The position numbers were made by a program, and so were the translations under genes. Under the pieces are notes generated by a model that worked only from the letters and a program-made list of their open reading frames with translations, had not been told where the DNA came from and ran no database searches. Positions 29,306 through 37,105 of a stretch of 50,310 nucleotides of DNA are shown piece after piece (positions within the stretch are counted from its first letter, which is position 1; every line of letters begins with the position of its first letter). The stretch comes from an uncultured bacterium (lineage in GTDB: Bacteria; Bacteroidota; Bacteroidia; Bacteroidales; Rikenellaceae): positions 1 to 50,310 of the forward strand of contig CAJMNH010000013.1 of the NCBI GenBank assembly GCA_905214725.1, given 5' to 3'.

Positions 29306-30736
29306 ATGAAAAATGCCATTACAGGTCTTTTGATGGTCATCGCATTGGTTTCATGCAGGCCTCATCGAGCCAGTCAGGAAACGATGTTCGAAACGGACAG
29401 TCCCGAAGTGAATGAAGCATGGGAATTGGCCGTCAAGACGGTCCGTTACAATACGCGTGACGGCATTCTGGCAGCGGGAGCCGATTACGGCGGTGAATGG
29501 ACCCGCGATGTGGCCATCAATACATGGAACGGAATGGATCTGTTCATGCCCGAGGTGATGGAACACTCTCTATGGCATGTGACTGACGGAAGGCAAACCA
29601 TCGGCCATCAATATTGGGACAAGATCATTTGGGTCCAAGGGGCATATCATCACTATTTGCTGACCCGTGATATAAACTTCCTGAAAGAGGCGTATGTTTG
29701 CTCGGCCAATACGATGAAGCAGCTGGAAGCGGAGGCCTATGATCCAAGCTACGGTCTGTTTACAGGTTCCTCGGTATTTAATGACGGCATATCGGCATTC
29801 GAGGAGCCCATTTATGACGTTTCCAAACCGGATCTTTCAGGCGTTATGAAACATAATACACGGAATATAAAGTGTTTGAGTACGAACTGTGTCTATTATA
29901 TGGCGTATAGGGCTTTGAATGAGATGCACCGGATATTAGAAAAAACCGAGCACGCCGAGTATGCCCGAAAGGCCGAAGCGTTGAAGCAAAATATCCGTCG
30001 GAATTTCTTCAGTCCGCGGGGAAAACTATATTATGCCATCGACGAACAAGGCGGGGTTCATAAGCACCAAGAGGCATTGGGAAATGCGTTTGCCATTCTT
30101 TCCGGTGTGATAACCCCTCTGGAAGGACACTTGACCTTGATCCGAAACGAAACGACCGAGTATGGGGTACCTTCGATCACACCGATATTCAAGCGATTTT
30201 CCAAAGAGCGCCCCGGACGGCACAATCGTTTGATTTGGCCGTTTGTCAATGCCTTTTATGCCGAAGCGGCCTTGGTGACGGGCGACTGGGATATTTTCGA
30301 ACATGAATTCAAGGCGATGGCGACATTGGCGTTGGATGAAGATAAAGGGAATTACGATTTCTACGAGATATTCGATCCCGAAACAGGTAAACCGGAAGGC
30401 GGAAATCAGGCAGGTCGCGCCGTATGGCATTCCCGTCGGCATCAGACATGGTCGGCAACAGGGTACATGTCTATGATATGTCAGGGCATCTGCGGACTTC
30501 GTCCGAATTCAGACGGTATGGAAATCCGGCCCTATATGCCGGAGGGGATCAGTCGGCTATCTATGAAAGGGCTGAAATTCGGGGAAATGATTCTCGATAT
30601 CGATTTGCAGGGACAGGGCGACCAAATCGTCGATTTCCGAGTTAACGGCCAAAAATCCGCAAATCATTTCATTTCGGCGGACAAGACGGGTCGGCAGCAT
30701 ATCGAGATTCGATTGGTCCGACCTCGATTCCCGTAA
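29306..30736 (+). CDS. (alpha/alpha)6-barrel glycosidase lipoprotein (MGH1/GH63-like)
   Basis: A 476-residue lipoprotein: MKNAITGLLMVIALVSC with lipobox LVSC. The body has the six-hairpin toroid signs of GH37/GH63/MGH1-type enzymes: YGGEWTRDVAINTW near residue 65 with a likely acidic catalytic residue, then a C-terminal catalytic region with DFYEIFDPETGKPEGGNQAG and HQTWSATGYMSMI. It probably trims a non-reducing alpha-linked sugar, mannose or glucose being usual in this clan, but the exact family is uncertain. It shares an operon with an EEP phosphoesterase, which suggests that its substrate carries phosphate or is exposed after phosphate removal. A perfect hairpin follows 27 bases after the stop. 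Confidence 0.82.
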   Translation: MKNAITGLLMVIALVSCRPHRASQETMFETDSPEVNEAWELAVKTVRYNTRDGILAAGADYGGEWTRDVAINTWNGMDLFMPEVMEHSLWHVTDGRQTIGHQYWDKIIWVQGAYHHYLLTRDINFLKEAYVCSANTMKQLEAEAYDPSYGLFTGSSVFNDGISAFEEPIYDVSKPDLSGVMKHNTRNIKCLSTNCVYYMAYRALNEMHRILEKTEHAEYARKAEALKQNIRRNFFSPRGKLYYAIDEQGGVHKHQEALGNAFAILSGVITPLEGHLTLIRNETTEYGVPSITPIFKRFSKERPGRHNRLIWPFVNAFYAEAALVTGDWDIFEHEFKAMATLALDEDKGNYDFYEIFDPETGKPEGGNQAGRAVWHSRRHQTWSATGYMSMICQGICGLRPNSDGMEIRPYMPEGISRLSMKGLKFGEMILDIDLQGQGDQIVDFRVNGQKSANHFISADKTGRQHIEIRLVRPRFP

Positions 30737-30763
30737 TCGTGTCGGCGTTGCACACTTCTACAT

Positions 30764-30797
30764 GAAAGCGGTGCGGAGAAATCTCCGCACCGCTTTC
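30764..30797. terminator. Bidirectional terminator between convergent genes
   Basis: GAAAGCGGTGCGGAGA / TCTCCGCACCGCTTTC, a perfect 16-base stem around two A bases, lying between the glycosidase stop and the regulator stop. Flanking T and A stretches are short, but symmetry and position between convergent genes support a two-way terminator. A smaller hairpin (GAGAATAGATTCTC) follows. Confidence 0.85.
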
Positions 30798-30874
30798 TCT
30801 GCGTTCGAGAATAGATTCTCGCATCTGACTGTTTGACCGTGAAATAACTTTTGTATTTTCTATTCCGCGTCGGA

Positions 30875-32551
30875 TCATTTATTCGTACCGGCACGTTCAC
30901 TGCCGATTTTTCGTACTTGGGTTTCGAAATCGTCGCGCGAGACGATGGCGCAATTGCGCACTTTCGTGCGATAATTGTATATGGTAGAGATCGAGCAGCG
31001 CAGGAATGAAGCAATCTTGGCGCTGTCGGTGATGCCCAGACGCAATAAAGCGTAAATACGAAGCTCTCTGTTCAAGAGATGGCCGGATTTGGGTATGATT
31101 TGTTCGTCCTTTTTCAATAGCGCATTAAAATCAGTGACGAAATTGGGGTACATACCTAAAAATATATTGTCGAAATGGTTATACAGTTCGTCTATTTCGA
31201 GTTCGATTAACTTATTTGATTTCAATTGCTTGAAAAGCTCGTCCATTTGTTGGTTCATGGCCAGCCGATTCAATGATTTGCGGTAGGTTTCGAATTTGTT
31301 TATGTAGTTCGAATGCAGGTCGAAGAACTGGGTGATATACTGTTCTTTGACCATATTTGATTCGGTAAGCAGGTTGTTCGTTTCAATGATTTCCCTGTTC
31401 TGCTCCGTCAGTCTGGCGTTGCTCTCGGATAATTTTTCCTTGATCTTGAATATGTTTTTCATCTGTTTGAGTATCTGTATCATAAGCAGAATAAGACACA
31501 AAAACAGCAGGCTGATGAGTATCAGAGAGCCTTGAAGTTTGCGTTTTACGGCGGCCTCTTTGTCTCGGAACGAGGCGTTGATTATCGAATAAAACTCTGC
31601 CATTTGCGTGGTGCGGAGTTGCGCCCCGCCGAATACCGCGTCTTCGATGGCGGACTGGATGTATTTGAAAGCGCGCTTTTCATCGCCCTCGTCGAAATAG
31701 ATAAGCGCAAGATTTTGAAGGGCGGACGTCTCCTTGATGGCGCACCGAATATCCGTTATGGCGGAAATAGTGTAGTATTTCTTGGCCAGATCGAGTCTGT
31801 TCATCCGTTGGCAGAGTTTGGCCATCTGATGATTCGAGCTGGCGTAATCGGGAGTGTCCTTCGGTGTTTGGGCGAGCAGGTCGGTCAGGATGCGTTCGGC
31901 GATGGCGTAGTTCGACGGATCATTGCTGTTCATAAGCGATGTCACTCGATTCGAACGATATGTTCTGGATTGAGGGTCGGCCGCTTTCATCAGCGAATCA
32001 CGCAGAGCCGTCTTGATGTCATGGAATTTGTTCGAATAGCTGGCCAAGCCATAGTGGTCGTAGAACTGGATGTAGACTTCATAATACCTGCTGAGCATAT
32101 CTTCGGGAAGCTGCGAAGGATCGATGGATTTCAGAACAGCCTGAGACTCAATATACTTTCCTGAAAAAGAGTATAATGGAGCCAGTTGTAGCAGCGATTG
32201 ATATATTTTGCGAGTGGATTTGAGCCCGCGGGCGATTTCGAGATTTCGTTCAGCGTAGAACACCGCCGAATCAAGGGTGTATTTTCGGTATTCCGTATAG
32301 AGTTTCAGGTTTATTTCGTACTCGTGTTCCGCGGAGAGAGAATCCTTCCTGAGCATCTGTTTCACCTTTTCGATAGTTCGGTCTTTCTCACGGATGAACG
32401 ATGCTTTGTTGTCAATAGCACGGTCCAGATAATCGGTCAGTTTGTTCAGTTCGTTCTGTTTTTCACCGTAACAACCGGAAAGTCCGATTAAACAGGTTAG
32501 CAAAACAATGTATCGGAACCTTGTTTTCGCAAGCGGCATATCGAGTCTCAT
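30875..32551 (-). CDS. DUF6377-type TPR membrane regulator with C-terminal helix-turn-helix
   Basis: A 558-residue regulator of the kind found next to Bacteroidetes polysaccharide loci. The N-terminus has a lipoprotein-like signal (CLIGLSGC). Residues about 30-335 are helical TPR-like repeats, placed outside the inner membrane. One membrane span follows (LILISLLFLCLILLMIQIL, about residue 345), then a coiled coil (KEKLSESNARLTEQNREI). The C-terminal HTH lies at about residues 490-540 (LLRLGITDSAKIASFLRCSI, then STIYNYRTKVRN). It may sense a periplasmic signal and act on DNA directly. It converges on the glycosidase operon, so it is the best candidate to control the phosphoester locus, though no binding site is proven. 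Start alternatives are ATG 32551 or 32539. Confidence 0.88.
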   Translation of the reverse strand: MRLDMPLAKTRFRYIVLLTCLIGLSGCYGEKQNELNKLTDYLDRAIDNKASFIREKDRTIEKVKQMLRKDSLSAEHEYEINLKLYTEYRKYTLDSAVFYAERNLEIARGLKSTRKIYQSLLQLAPLYSFSGKYIESQAVLKSIDPSQLPEDMLSRYYEVYIQFYDHYGLASYSNKFHDIKTALRDSLMKAADPQSRTYRSNRVTSLMNSNDPSNYAIAERILTDLLAQTPKDTPDYASSNHQMAKLCQRMNRLDLAKKYYTISAITDIRCAIKETSALQNLALIYFDEGDEKRAFKYIQSAIEDAVFGGAQLRTTQMAEFYSIINASFRDKEAAVKRKLQGSLILISLLFLCLILLMIQILKQMKNIFKIKEKLSESNARLTEQNREIIETNNLLTESNMVKEQYITQFFDLHSNYINKFETYRKSLNRLAMNQQMDELFKQLKSNKLIELEIDELYNHFDNIFLGMYPNFVTDFNALLKKDEQIIPKSGHLLNRELRIYALLRLGITDSAKIASFLRCSISTIYNYRTKVRNCAIVSRDDFETQVRKIGSERAGTNK

Positions 32552-32835
32552 ATCTTAGGAGTTTTTATATTTGATGTCGTTCGTAATACGAATCAACATA
32601 GTCCGATTGATTTACGAACTTTAATGAGAAGAATCGTATCTGATATAAACATGGTATTGTTTGCAATAGATGGTTCTTGACAATCTATACTCTATCGACA
32701 AAAAATTAACCGATCTTTCAGCCTACCTATTTCGTCTTTAGACAAACCTGTAACAATCGCTTTTAATGTATCCTGATATTTTTATCACTCATCCAAAAAA
32801 CGAGACTAATTAAGACCAATTACTGTTTTGCCAAC
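32552..32835. other. AT-rich intergenic region, nothing recognised apart from the palindrome
   Basis: About 284 AT-rich bases between the regulator start and the RhuM-Fic relic. Apart from the palindrome no hairpin, gene or promoter consensus stands out. Confidence 0.5.
32580..32592. promoter_or_regulatory. Palindrome upstream of the DUF6377 regulator
   Basis: TTCGTAATACGAA is a near-perfect 13-base palindrome 29 bases upstream of the regulator ATG, with a further TTACGAA half-site about 25 bases beyond. It could be an autoregulatory operator. No good TAnnTTTG box was found beside it. Evidence is symmetry and position only. Confidence 0.3.
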
Positions 32836-32999
32836 TCAATTATTCTTATTGATCAAATTCACCCCGACTTTCGTCAACACCTCTTTCTCCTCGGTGCGGC
32901 TCTCGGCGATCATCAGCGTCAGGGCGACCAGCGTGTTTTTGTCCACGAGGCTCGATCCGTCGGGGGTGGGTGGTAAATGATAATCTCTCCTCCGTCCAT
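32836..32999 (-). pseudogene. RhuM-Fic fusion relic, copy B (severely deleted)
   Basis: ATG at 32999 encodes MDGGEIIIYH, the RhuM start seen in copy A. A large deletion joins it, out of frame, to the Fic C-terminus: DGSSLVDKNTLVALTL, ESRTEEKEVLTKVGVNLIN, stop at 32836. The start, promoter and end match copy A, but the whole catalytic Fic motif has been lost. It is an internal-deletion remnant of the same gene family. Confidence 0.85.
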
Positions 33000-33004
33000 A
33001 TGAA

Positions 33005-33012
33005 CAAAAGTA
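33005..33012 (-). promoter_or_regulatory. -7 box of the RhuM-Fic relic, copy B
   Basis: Minus strand TACTTTTG, a perfect TAnnTTTG match 5 bases upstream of the relic ATG, identical in sequence and spacing to copy A (8820-8827). Confidence 0.6.
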
Positions 33013-33211
33013 GGAAAATCCGCCCGCATCTCAAAATTTCCCCGCATTTGAATTTCGCTCCGAGAATCGCTATCTTCGCATTGTCATGCAAGGAGATACG
33101 ATCGCGAAGTCGGCCGAGTTGCCGATGCGACGCAGAACAGTGCAAAAGCACGGTACGCGATACGGGAATCGAGGCGGAGAAAACCGTTACAAACGATTGA
33201 GATACATATAG

Positions 33212-33293
33212 GTTCGCTTTTTTGCAGTCGTTTTCTCGCCTCGGCATAGCCCGAACAAGTTCAACTCTGCCCTCGGCTTAACGAAAACGTTCG
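33212..33293 (-). repeat. 82-bp dispersed palindromic (REP-like) repeat, copy 1
   Basis: Its reverse complement aligns with 40998-41079 with about ten mismatches over 82 bases. It contains short terminal inverted repeats CGTTTTC / GAAAACG, two copies of GCCGAGG and a central GAACTTGTTCG. Short direct repeats (GTTCGCTTTT and GTTCGTTTT) flank it, and the related site in copy A at about 9020-9035 lacks it. Confidence 0.75.
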
Positions 33294-33356
33294 TTTTGTG
33301 CGCCAGCACCTTTATCCGAATCCGACAAACAGCCCATAACTATCAACTAATTACGC

Positions 33357-33405
33357 AAAAAGCGCCCGAAAAGAAACCCGATTTTGGCCCTTCGGGTGCT
33401 TTTTT
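33357..33405 (+). terminator. Rho-independent terminator
   Basis: AAAAAGCGCCCGAA pairs with TTCGGGTGCTTTTT (one G-T wobble) around a 20-base loop, ending in T residues. It corresponds in position to the terminator at 9055-9082. Confidence 0.7.
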
Positions 33406-33524
33406 GTTGCCGATTTTGCTTCCCTGCAACCAAAACGACAATAGCGATAAATACCTTTCCAAAAACTAAAAGGGCATCACAACAAATCACTAGATGCGGA
33501 GCCAGTCGTCGTCCCGCCGCCCTG

Positions 33525-33923
33525 TCAGCGCATCGTCATACCGATGTAGACCCCGATGAAATAGGGGATCAGCCACACGCACCAGACGAACACGCTGAAC
33601 CGGCTGAACTTGCGGCGGGCTTCGTCCGACCCGACGGCATAGGTCTGCACGGCCCATACGGCATGCACCAGCATCAGCACGACGGCAATCGCGCCCGTAA
33701 CGGTATGGATACGATCGTGAGCGCCGGTCACACGGGCGATGTGCTCCATGAGCGACGTACCGGCGACATCGGCGCAGATACCGAGACAGAACATCGCTAC
33801 ATGCCACAATTTCAGTCCGCGCTGGAGCCGTTCGCCCCACACGCCGACCGTATAGAACACAAGCGCCGAAGTGATGACCGCGACGGCGGGAATCAGCAGG
33901 CTTTCAGGAACGGTAACAGTCAT
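33525..33923 (-). CDS. HsmA-family (TIGR03987-like) four-helix membrane protein
   Basis: A 132-residue inner-membrane protein with four hydrophobic segments: LLIPAVAVITSALVFYTVGV, a second around LWHVAMFCLGICADVAGTSL, a third around TGAIAVVLMLVHAVWAVQTY, and a fourth around VFVWCVWLIPYFIGVYIGM. The second and third helices carry His and Asp residues typical of the HsmA-like family, whose function is poorly known. It stands alone between the intergenic relic and the zinc-finger membrane protein, in the same orientation. Family assignment is from overall pattern and memory, not search. Confidence 0.75.
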   Translation of the reverse strand: MTVTVPESLLIPAVAVITSALVFYTVGVWGERLQRGLKLWHVAMFCLGICADVAGTSLMEHIARVTGAHDRIHTVTGAIAVVLMLVHAVWAVQTYAVGSDEARRKFSRFSVFVWCVWLIPYFIGVYIGMTMR

Positions 33924-34006
33924 AACATCCGATTTTCAGACGCAGGCGGCAAGAATGGTACCGGAGCCGCGTCGTCCGAACCGTCGGACCATACCGCACC
34001 GTTCCG

Positions 34007-34435
34007 TTAAATCGCCAACCGTCCGATCCGCCAGATACAGTAGCCCAAGTAGACGGGCGTCACAAAGAAGCCGATCAACATCGAGAGGGCCACCTTTATC
34101 AGAAAATACCAGAAGATCGCCTCGACGGAGAACCAGACGAAGATGAAAGGACAGAAGCGGTTGATAAATTTCCAGCCTCCGTAGACGCTCATCAGCATAT
34201 AAGCTCCGAAAAGGCGGTCCGGCCCCATGAACTCCGCATTGTACCCGATCACGAAAAGAAGGGCGCACAACAGCAGAGGTACGATGTATTCGCGCAACTC
34301 CCGTCTTCGCCGCGCCGCATTGCATTCGGGACAAATCGGGATCGTAAAGCGCGTCGCGCACTCCGAACAGAGCCCTTTGCTGCAATCCGCACATTGGGCG
34401 ACCGCCTCTCGGTCGGGATGGTAGAAACAATTCAT
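34007..34435 (-). CDS. B-box-type zinc-finger membrane protein
   Basis: A 142-residue protein. The first 38 residues hold eight ligands spaced as in a binuclear B-box or treble-clef finger: C3-x2-H6, C15-x2-C18, C23-x2-C26 and C35-x2-C38 (CFYH, CADC, CSEC, CPEC). Three or four membrane segments follow (YIVPLLLCALLFVIGY; FIFVWFSVEAIFWYF; ALSMLIGFFVTPVYLGY). Such proteins are common in Bacteroidetes and have no settled function; the finger probably binds protein. The gene starts 91 bases downstream of the membrane protein that ends the E1-E2-JAMM operon, in the same direction. A link to that operon, for example as an E3-like partner, is speculation. Confidence 0.8.
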   Translation of the reverse strand: MNCFYHPDREAVAQCADCSKGLCSECATRFTIPICPECNAARRRRELREYIVPLLLCALLFVIGYNAEFMGPDRLFGAYMLMSVYGGWKFINRFCPFIFVWFSVEAIFWYFLIKVALSMLIGFFVTPVYLGYCIWRIGRLAI

Positions 34436-34525
34436 AATCGTTTATTTTCAACAGCCATTTCTCCCGTTCGGCATAAACTGCAAGCAATCCACACCGATCG
34501 TATTATAACTTTTCGGGCCGCTTAT

Positions 34526-34984
34526 CTATAAGAAATAAAGCGTCACCAACGGCCACACCTGCATCCCGACGATAACACAAACGGTCAACAGCAACGAATA
34601 AATGTTCCAACAGACAAGCCGTAGCAGGCCCAGAAAAATCTTCAATGCGATTCCGAACAGAAACATCGCAATAGCGGCGCCGTAATAAACGGCCACACCG
34701 CCAAGAACGGCCATCAGCAACGCGCTACCGAATCCCTCACCGATCCATGTCGCAATCACGCCGATACCGAAGACGAGCCATGCGCCGAAATAGAGAATGA
34801 GCGCGGCATTATCGGCCAACGACTCGAAATTCTCCGCAAGCCAGTTCCCGATGTTGACCACGAAACCATTGGCCCTGTTCCATAAACTCCCGCTGCCGCC
34901 GGAGTAGGCATACTCCGAAGTAAAAGAGGTGCAGGATCTAAAATTGGGATTCTTCAGCCTGCCGTACTTATCGAATTCGGCCAT
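34526..34984 (-). CDS. Small membrane protein overlapping the E1-like gene
   Basis: A 152-residue protein of no family I recognise. The N-terminal 40 residues are polar and include SEYAYSGGSGSLWNRANG. Several hydrophobic segments follow (ALILYFGAWLVFGIGVIATW; SALLMAVLGGVAVYYGAAIA; FLFGIALKIFLGLLRLV; YSLLLTVCVIVGMQVWPLVT), giving perhaps four spans. Its start lies 17 bases inside the E1-like gene, so it is translated from the same message and is probably part of the same system, either as a membrane target or as an effector. No catalytic motif is visible. Confidence 0.8.
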   Translation of the reverse strand: MAEFDKYGRLKNPNFRSCTSFTSEYAYSGGSGSLWNRANGFVVNIGNWLAENFESLADNAALILYFGAWLVFGIGVIATWIGEGFGSALLMAVLGGVAVYYGAAIAMFLFGIALKIFLGLLRLVCWNIYSLLLTVCVIVGMQVWPLVTLYFL

Positions 34985-36443
34985 CTCTTTTCTTCTTCGA
35001 ATAGGGAACGACGATACTTGTTGTCACCTGCAACGGATAGGAGAAGATTTCGGCCTGCACGCCGCCGATCCGCGTGTCGTTGGTATTGCAAACGAGGGTA
35101 TACTGCGTCAGGTGCGGCAACAGCCGCTGCGTGTAACCCGCCTCATCGCGATTCAGGAGATCGATCGCCAACTTCACGGCGATGATCGTTACGAAATCGA
35201 TATCGGCCGATATTCCCGGTTCGAACGCCGCCTTGGCCAGATCCTCTTCGGTCGTGTAGAACCTGCGGTTCTGATTAACCCGCCCCGACAGGGCGCCCGT
35301 CACCTCGACGAAATCCTCGTAATCGGGCGTACCCGCAGGCAGCGAATAGAAAATCTCACCGGCGAAAGCTCGTTCCCAGCAACCGATCGACATGAACGGC
35401 ATCCCCTTCTGCCGTGCGAAACCGCTGGCATAGAGATCGCCTTCGCGATTATCCGCGCCGCCCACAACGATCGTATTTCCGTCGCAGAAGGCCGAGAGCA
35501 CGTCGATCGGCACATCCTGCACGGTCTTGTTCTGCACGACCACCTCGGCATACGGATTCACCTGCAAGATACGATCCCGCAGCGCTTCTGTTTTATACCT
35601 TCCCACATCGTACAGCCCGCATTGGTGCCGGCACAGATTATGATACTCCAACGTATCGTTGTCGATAAGCAGGAAACGACCGACGCCCGCCTTGGCCAGT
35701 TCGAGCGCAAAAAGGCTGCCCACCGATCCGCAACCGATGAAAACCGCTCCCTTTTTCAGCATGATATCGGATTCGAGAATCCCCGTATTGCGTGAAAAAA
35801 GATCCAATTTGAGAGAATAACGTTCCTGACGCACTTCACGACAGGATCCGATCTGGACGAACCGAAGCCGGTCATCTTCCCAATATCCCACAACAGCGTC
35901 CGCTTCGGGAAGGTCGCCTCCCTCGGCGGCATATAGCCCCTTGAAGAGCACCGAAGCACACCACTCGACCGCCTCGTGTACGAAATCGTCGGCTGCCGAC
36001 GCTGCATCCGTCGGAAGGGCGTATCGCTGCGAGGAGAGCTCCTCCGTCAACGCACGCTCGAACCGTACGGCAAACTCCGCCGTTTCCGCCGCTAACCGCC
36101 CTGCATCGAGCGACGGCCGCCGCACCCCGCGCGCAGCGCCTCCGAGCGAAGCCCGAAGCCTGTCGGCGACATCTTCGGGTGCGACATCGGCGGTCTCGAG
36201 CGGACGCACCTGCGGCCGCAACTCTTCACGGATGCAATCGAACGGATTCAACGGCAGAATATAGCCGATCGCATAGACGCGCAGCGGGTCGATTCGGGCG
36301 GCGGAATCGACGGGCGGCACATTGTAGCTGTTCGTATTTCGGACATAATACCCCTTCAATCCGCCGACGCTTCTCCGTTCGACGAGCCGAACGGGCAAGA
36401 TGATTCGCGGCGGCCTTTCGGCTGCCAATTTCAGATCGTTCAT
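34968..36443 (-). CDS. E1-like ThiF-fold adenylyltransferase of a ubiquitin-like conjugation operon
   Basis: A 491-residue protein. The first ~235 residues form a domain I cannot identify. From about residue 237 there is an E1/ThiF Rossmann domain: GCGSVGSLFALELAKAG, the acidic pair in LLIDNDTLEYHNLCRH with the Arg finger, and a Lys in GRYKTEAL. A Cys in FMSIGCWERAF (about residue 354) could be the thioester-forming residue. E1 enzymes adenylate the C-terminus of a ubiquitin-like protein and pass it on to an E2. The ATG at 36443 overlaps the JAMM gene stop as ATGA; the open frame extends nine codons further. It lies directly downstream of E2-like and JAMM genes. The modifier itself is not obvious. 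Confidence 0.88.
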   Translation of the reverse strand: MNDLKLAAERPPRIILPVRLVERRSVGGLKGYYVRNTNSYNVPPVDSAARIDPLRVYAIGYILPLNPFDCIREELRPQVRPLETADVAPEDVADRLRASLGGAARGVRRPSLDAGRLAAETAEFAVRFERALTEELSSQRYALPTDAASAADDFVHEAVEWCASVLFKGLYAAEGGDLPEADAVVGYWEDDRLRFVQIGSCREVRQERYSLKLDLFSRNTGILESDIMLKKGAVFIGCGSVGSLFALELAKAGVGRFLLIDNDTLEYHNLCRHQCGLYDVGRYKTEALRDRILQVNPYAEVVVQNKTVQDVPIDVLSAFCDGNTIVVGGADNREGDLYASGFARQKGMPFMSIGCWERAFAGEIFYSLPAGTPDYEDFVEVTGALSGRVNQNRRFYTTEEDLAKAAFEPGISADIDFVTIIAVKLAIDLLNRDEAGYTQRLLPHLTQYTLVCNTNDTRIGGVQAEIFSYPLQVTTSIVVPYSKKKRDGRIR

Positions 36444-37096
36444 AGCTTCGATTTCATCAGTTTTCTGCAAATCCGACCGAATTCCGTCACCGCATCGTTT
36501 ATCGTAAACGCCTGCGCGACATCATCGCCGACCGCATTGCATTGCCCGCCGGACGAAATCGCACCGGCGGAACGTCCGTCAACCTCCGGTACGGGCAACT
36601 CGGCGGCCGACGTAAAACGCAGTTCCAGCAAATCTTCGGGAATGATCCCGTCATCCACGCTCCACTCCGTCTTCGTATAAGCGCCCTGCCCGTCGACATG
36701 ATACATCGTCAGCCGCATTCGGGGATCGCAGTTAACCAGCCCCGAAATGGCGCCCCATGGATTCGGACGGGCAAACAGGAGGTTCGTCTCGTCGTCCGTC
36801 GACGAAAAGACATCCATACTGCCCGGATGGCGATGCCACAGTCCCAGCAACTGCAAATTGCCCTTATACTGTTTGGCAACGACGTTCGAAAGGTAGTTGA
36901 TAAAGGTCGCGTCGTATTCGAAATAGGCGCTCCGGTTCACGGTTTCGATCCCCGGAGGGATGGTCTCGACGACAATCCAGATTCCATTGTCGAGCACATA
37001 ACCGATGAAAATACCTCCGGTTTCGAGCGGGTGCTTGTCCAGCGTCTCGGTGACGATCGCATTGAACGCGCGACGGGAAAAGACGACGTGTCGCAT
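36440..37096 (-). CDS. JAMM/MPN-family metalloprotease (putative deconjugating peptidase)
   Basis: A 218-residue protein whose first ~140 residues form a JAB/MPN domain. The zinc site is complete: Glu25 in LETGGIFIG, then LWHRHPGSMDVFSSTDD giving His88, His90, Ser98 and Asp101, which is the canonical E / HxH-x7-S-x2-D arrangement. Such peptidases trim or remove ubiquitin-like modifiers. The last ~75 residues (ELPVPEVDGRSAG onward) are less ordered and unassigned. The start is 9 bases after the E2-like stop and the stop overlaps the E1-like start by ATGA, so all three are translated together. Active-site conservation argues for a working enzyme. This triple is the same order as E2-DUB-E1 in known bacterial conjugation loci. 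Confidence 0.9.
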   Translation of the reverse strand: MRHVVFSRRAFNAIVTETLDKHPLETGGIFIGYVLDNGIWIVVETIPPGIETVNRSAYFEYDATFINYLSNVVAKQYKGNLQLLGLWHRHPGSMDVFSSTDDETNLLFARPNPWGAISGLVNCDPRMRLTMYHVDGQGAYTKTEWSVDDGIIPEDLLELRFTSAAELPVPEVDGRSAGAISSGGQCNAVGDDVAQAFTINDAVTEFGRICRKLMKSKL

Positions 37097-37105
37097 GGCT
37101 TTCGC

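Larger units (their letters stand above)
33000..33524. other. Intergenic region: upstream unit of relic B with dispersed repeat, no convincing gene
   Basis: Matches 8815-9090 along much of its length: the relic promoter, a plus-strand TATCTTCG near-box, TGCAAGGAGATACG, then ACCTTTATCCG and a terminator (33357-33405). Unlike copy A it carries an 82-base dispersed repeat (33212-33293). From 33410 to 33524 nothing was recognised. Confidence 0.5.
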
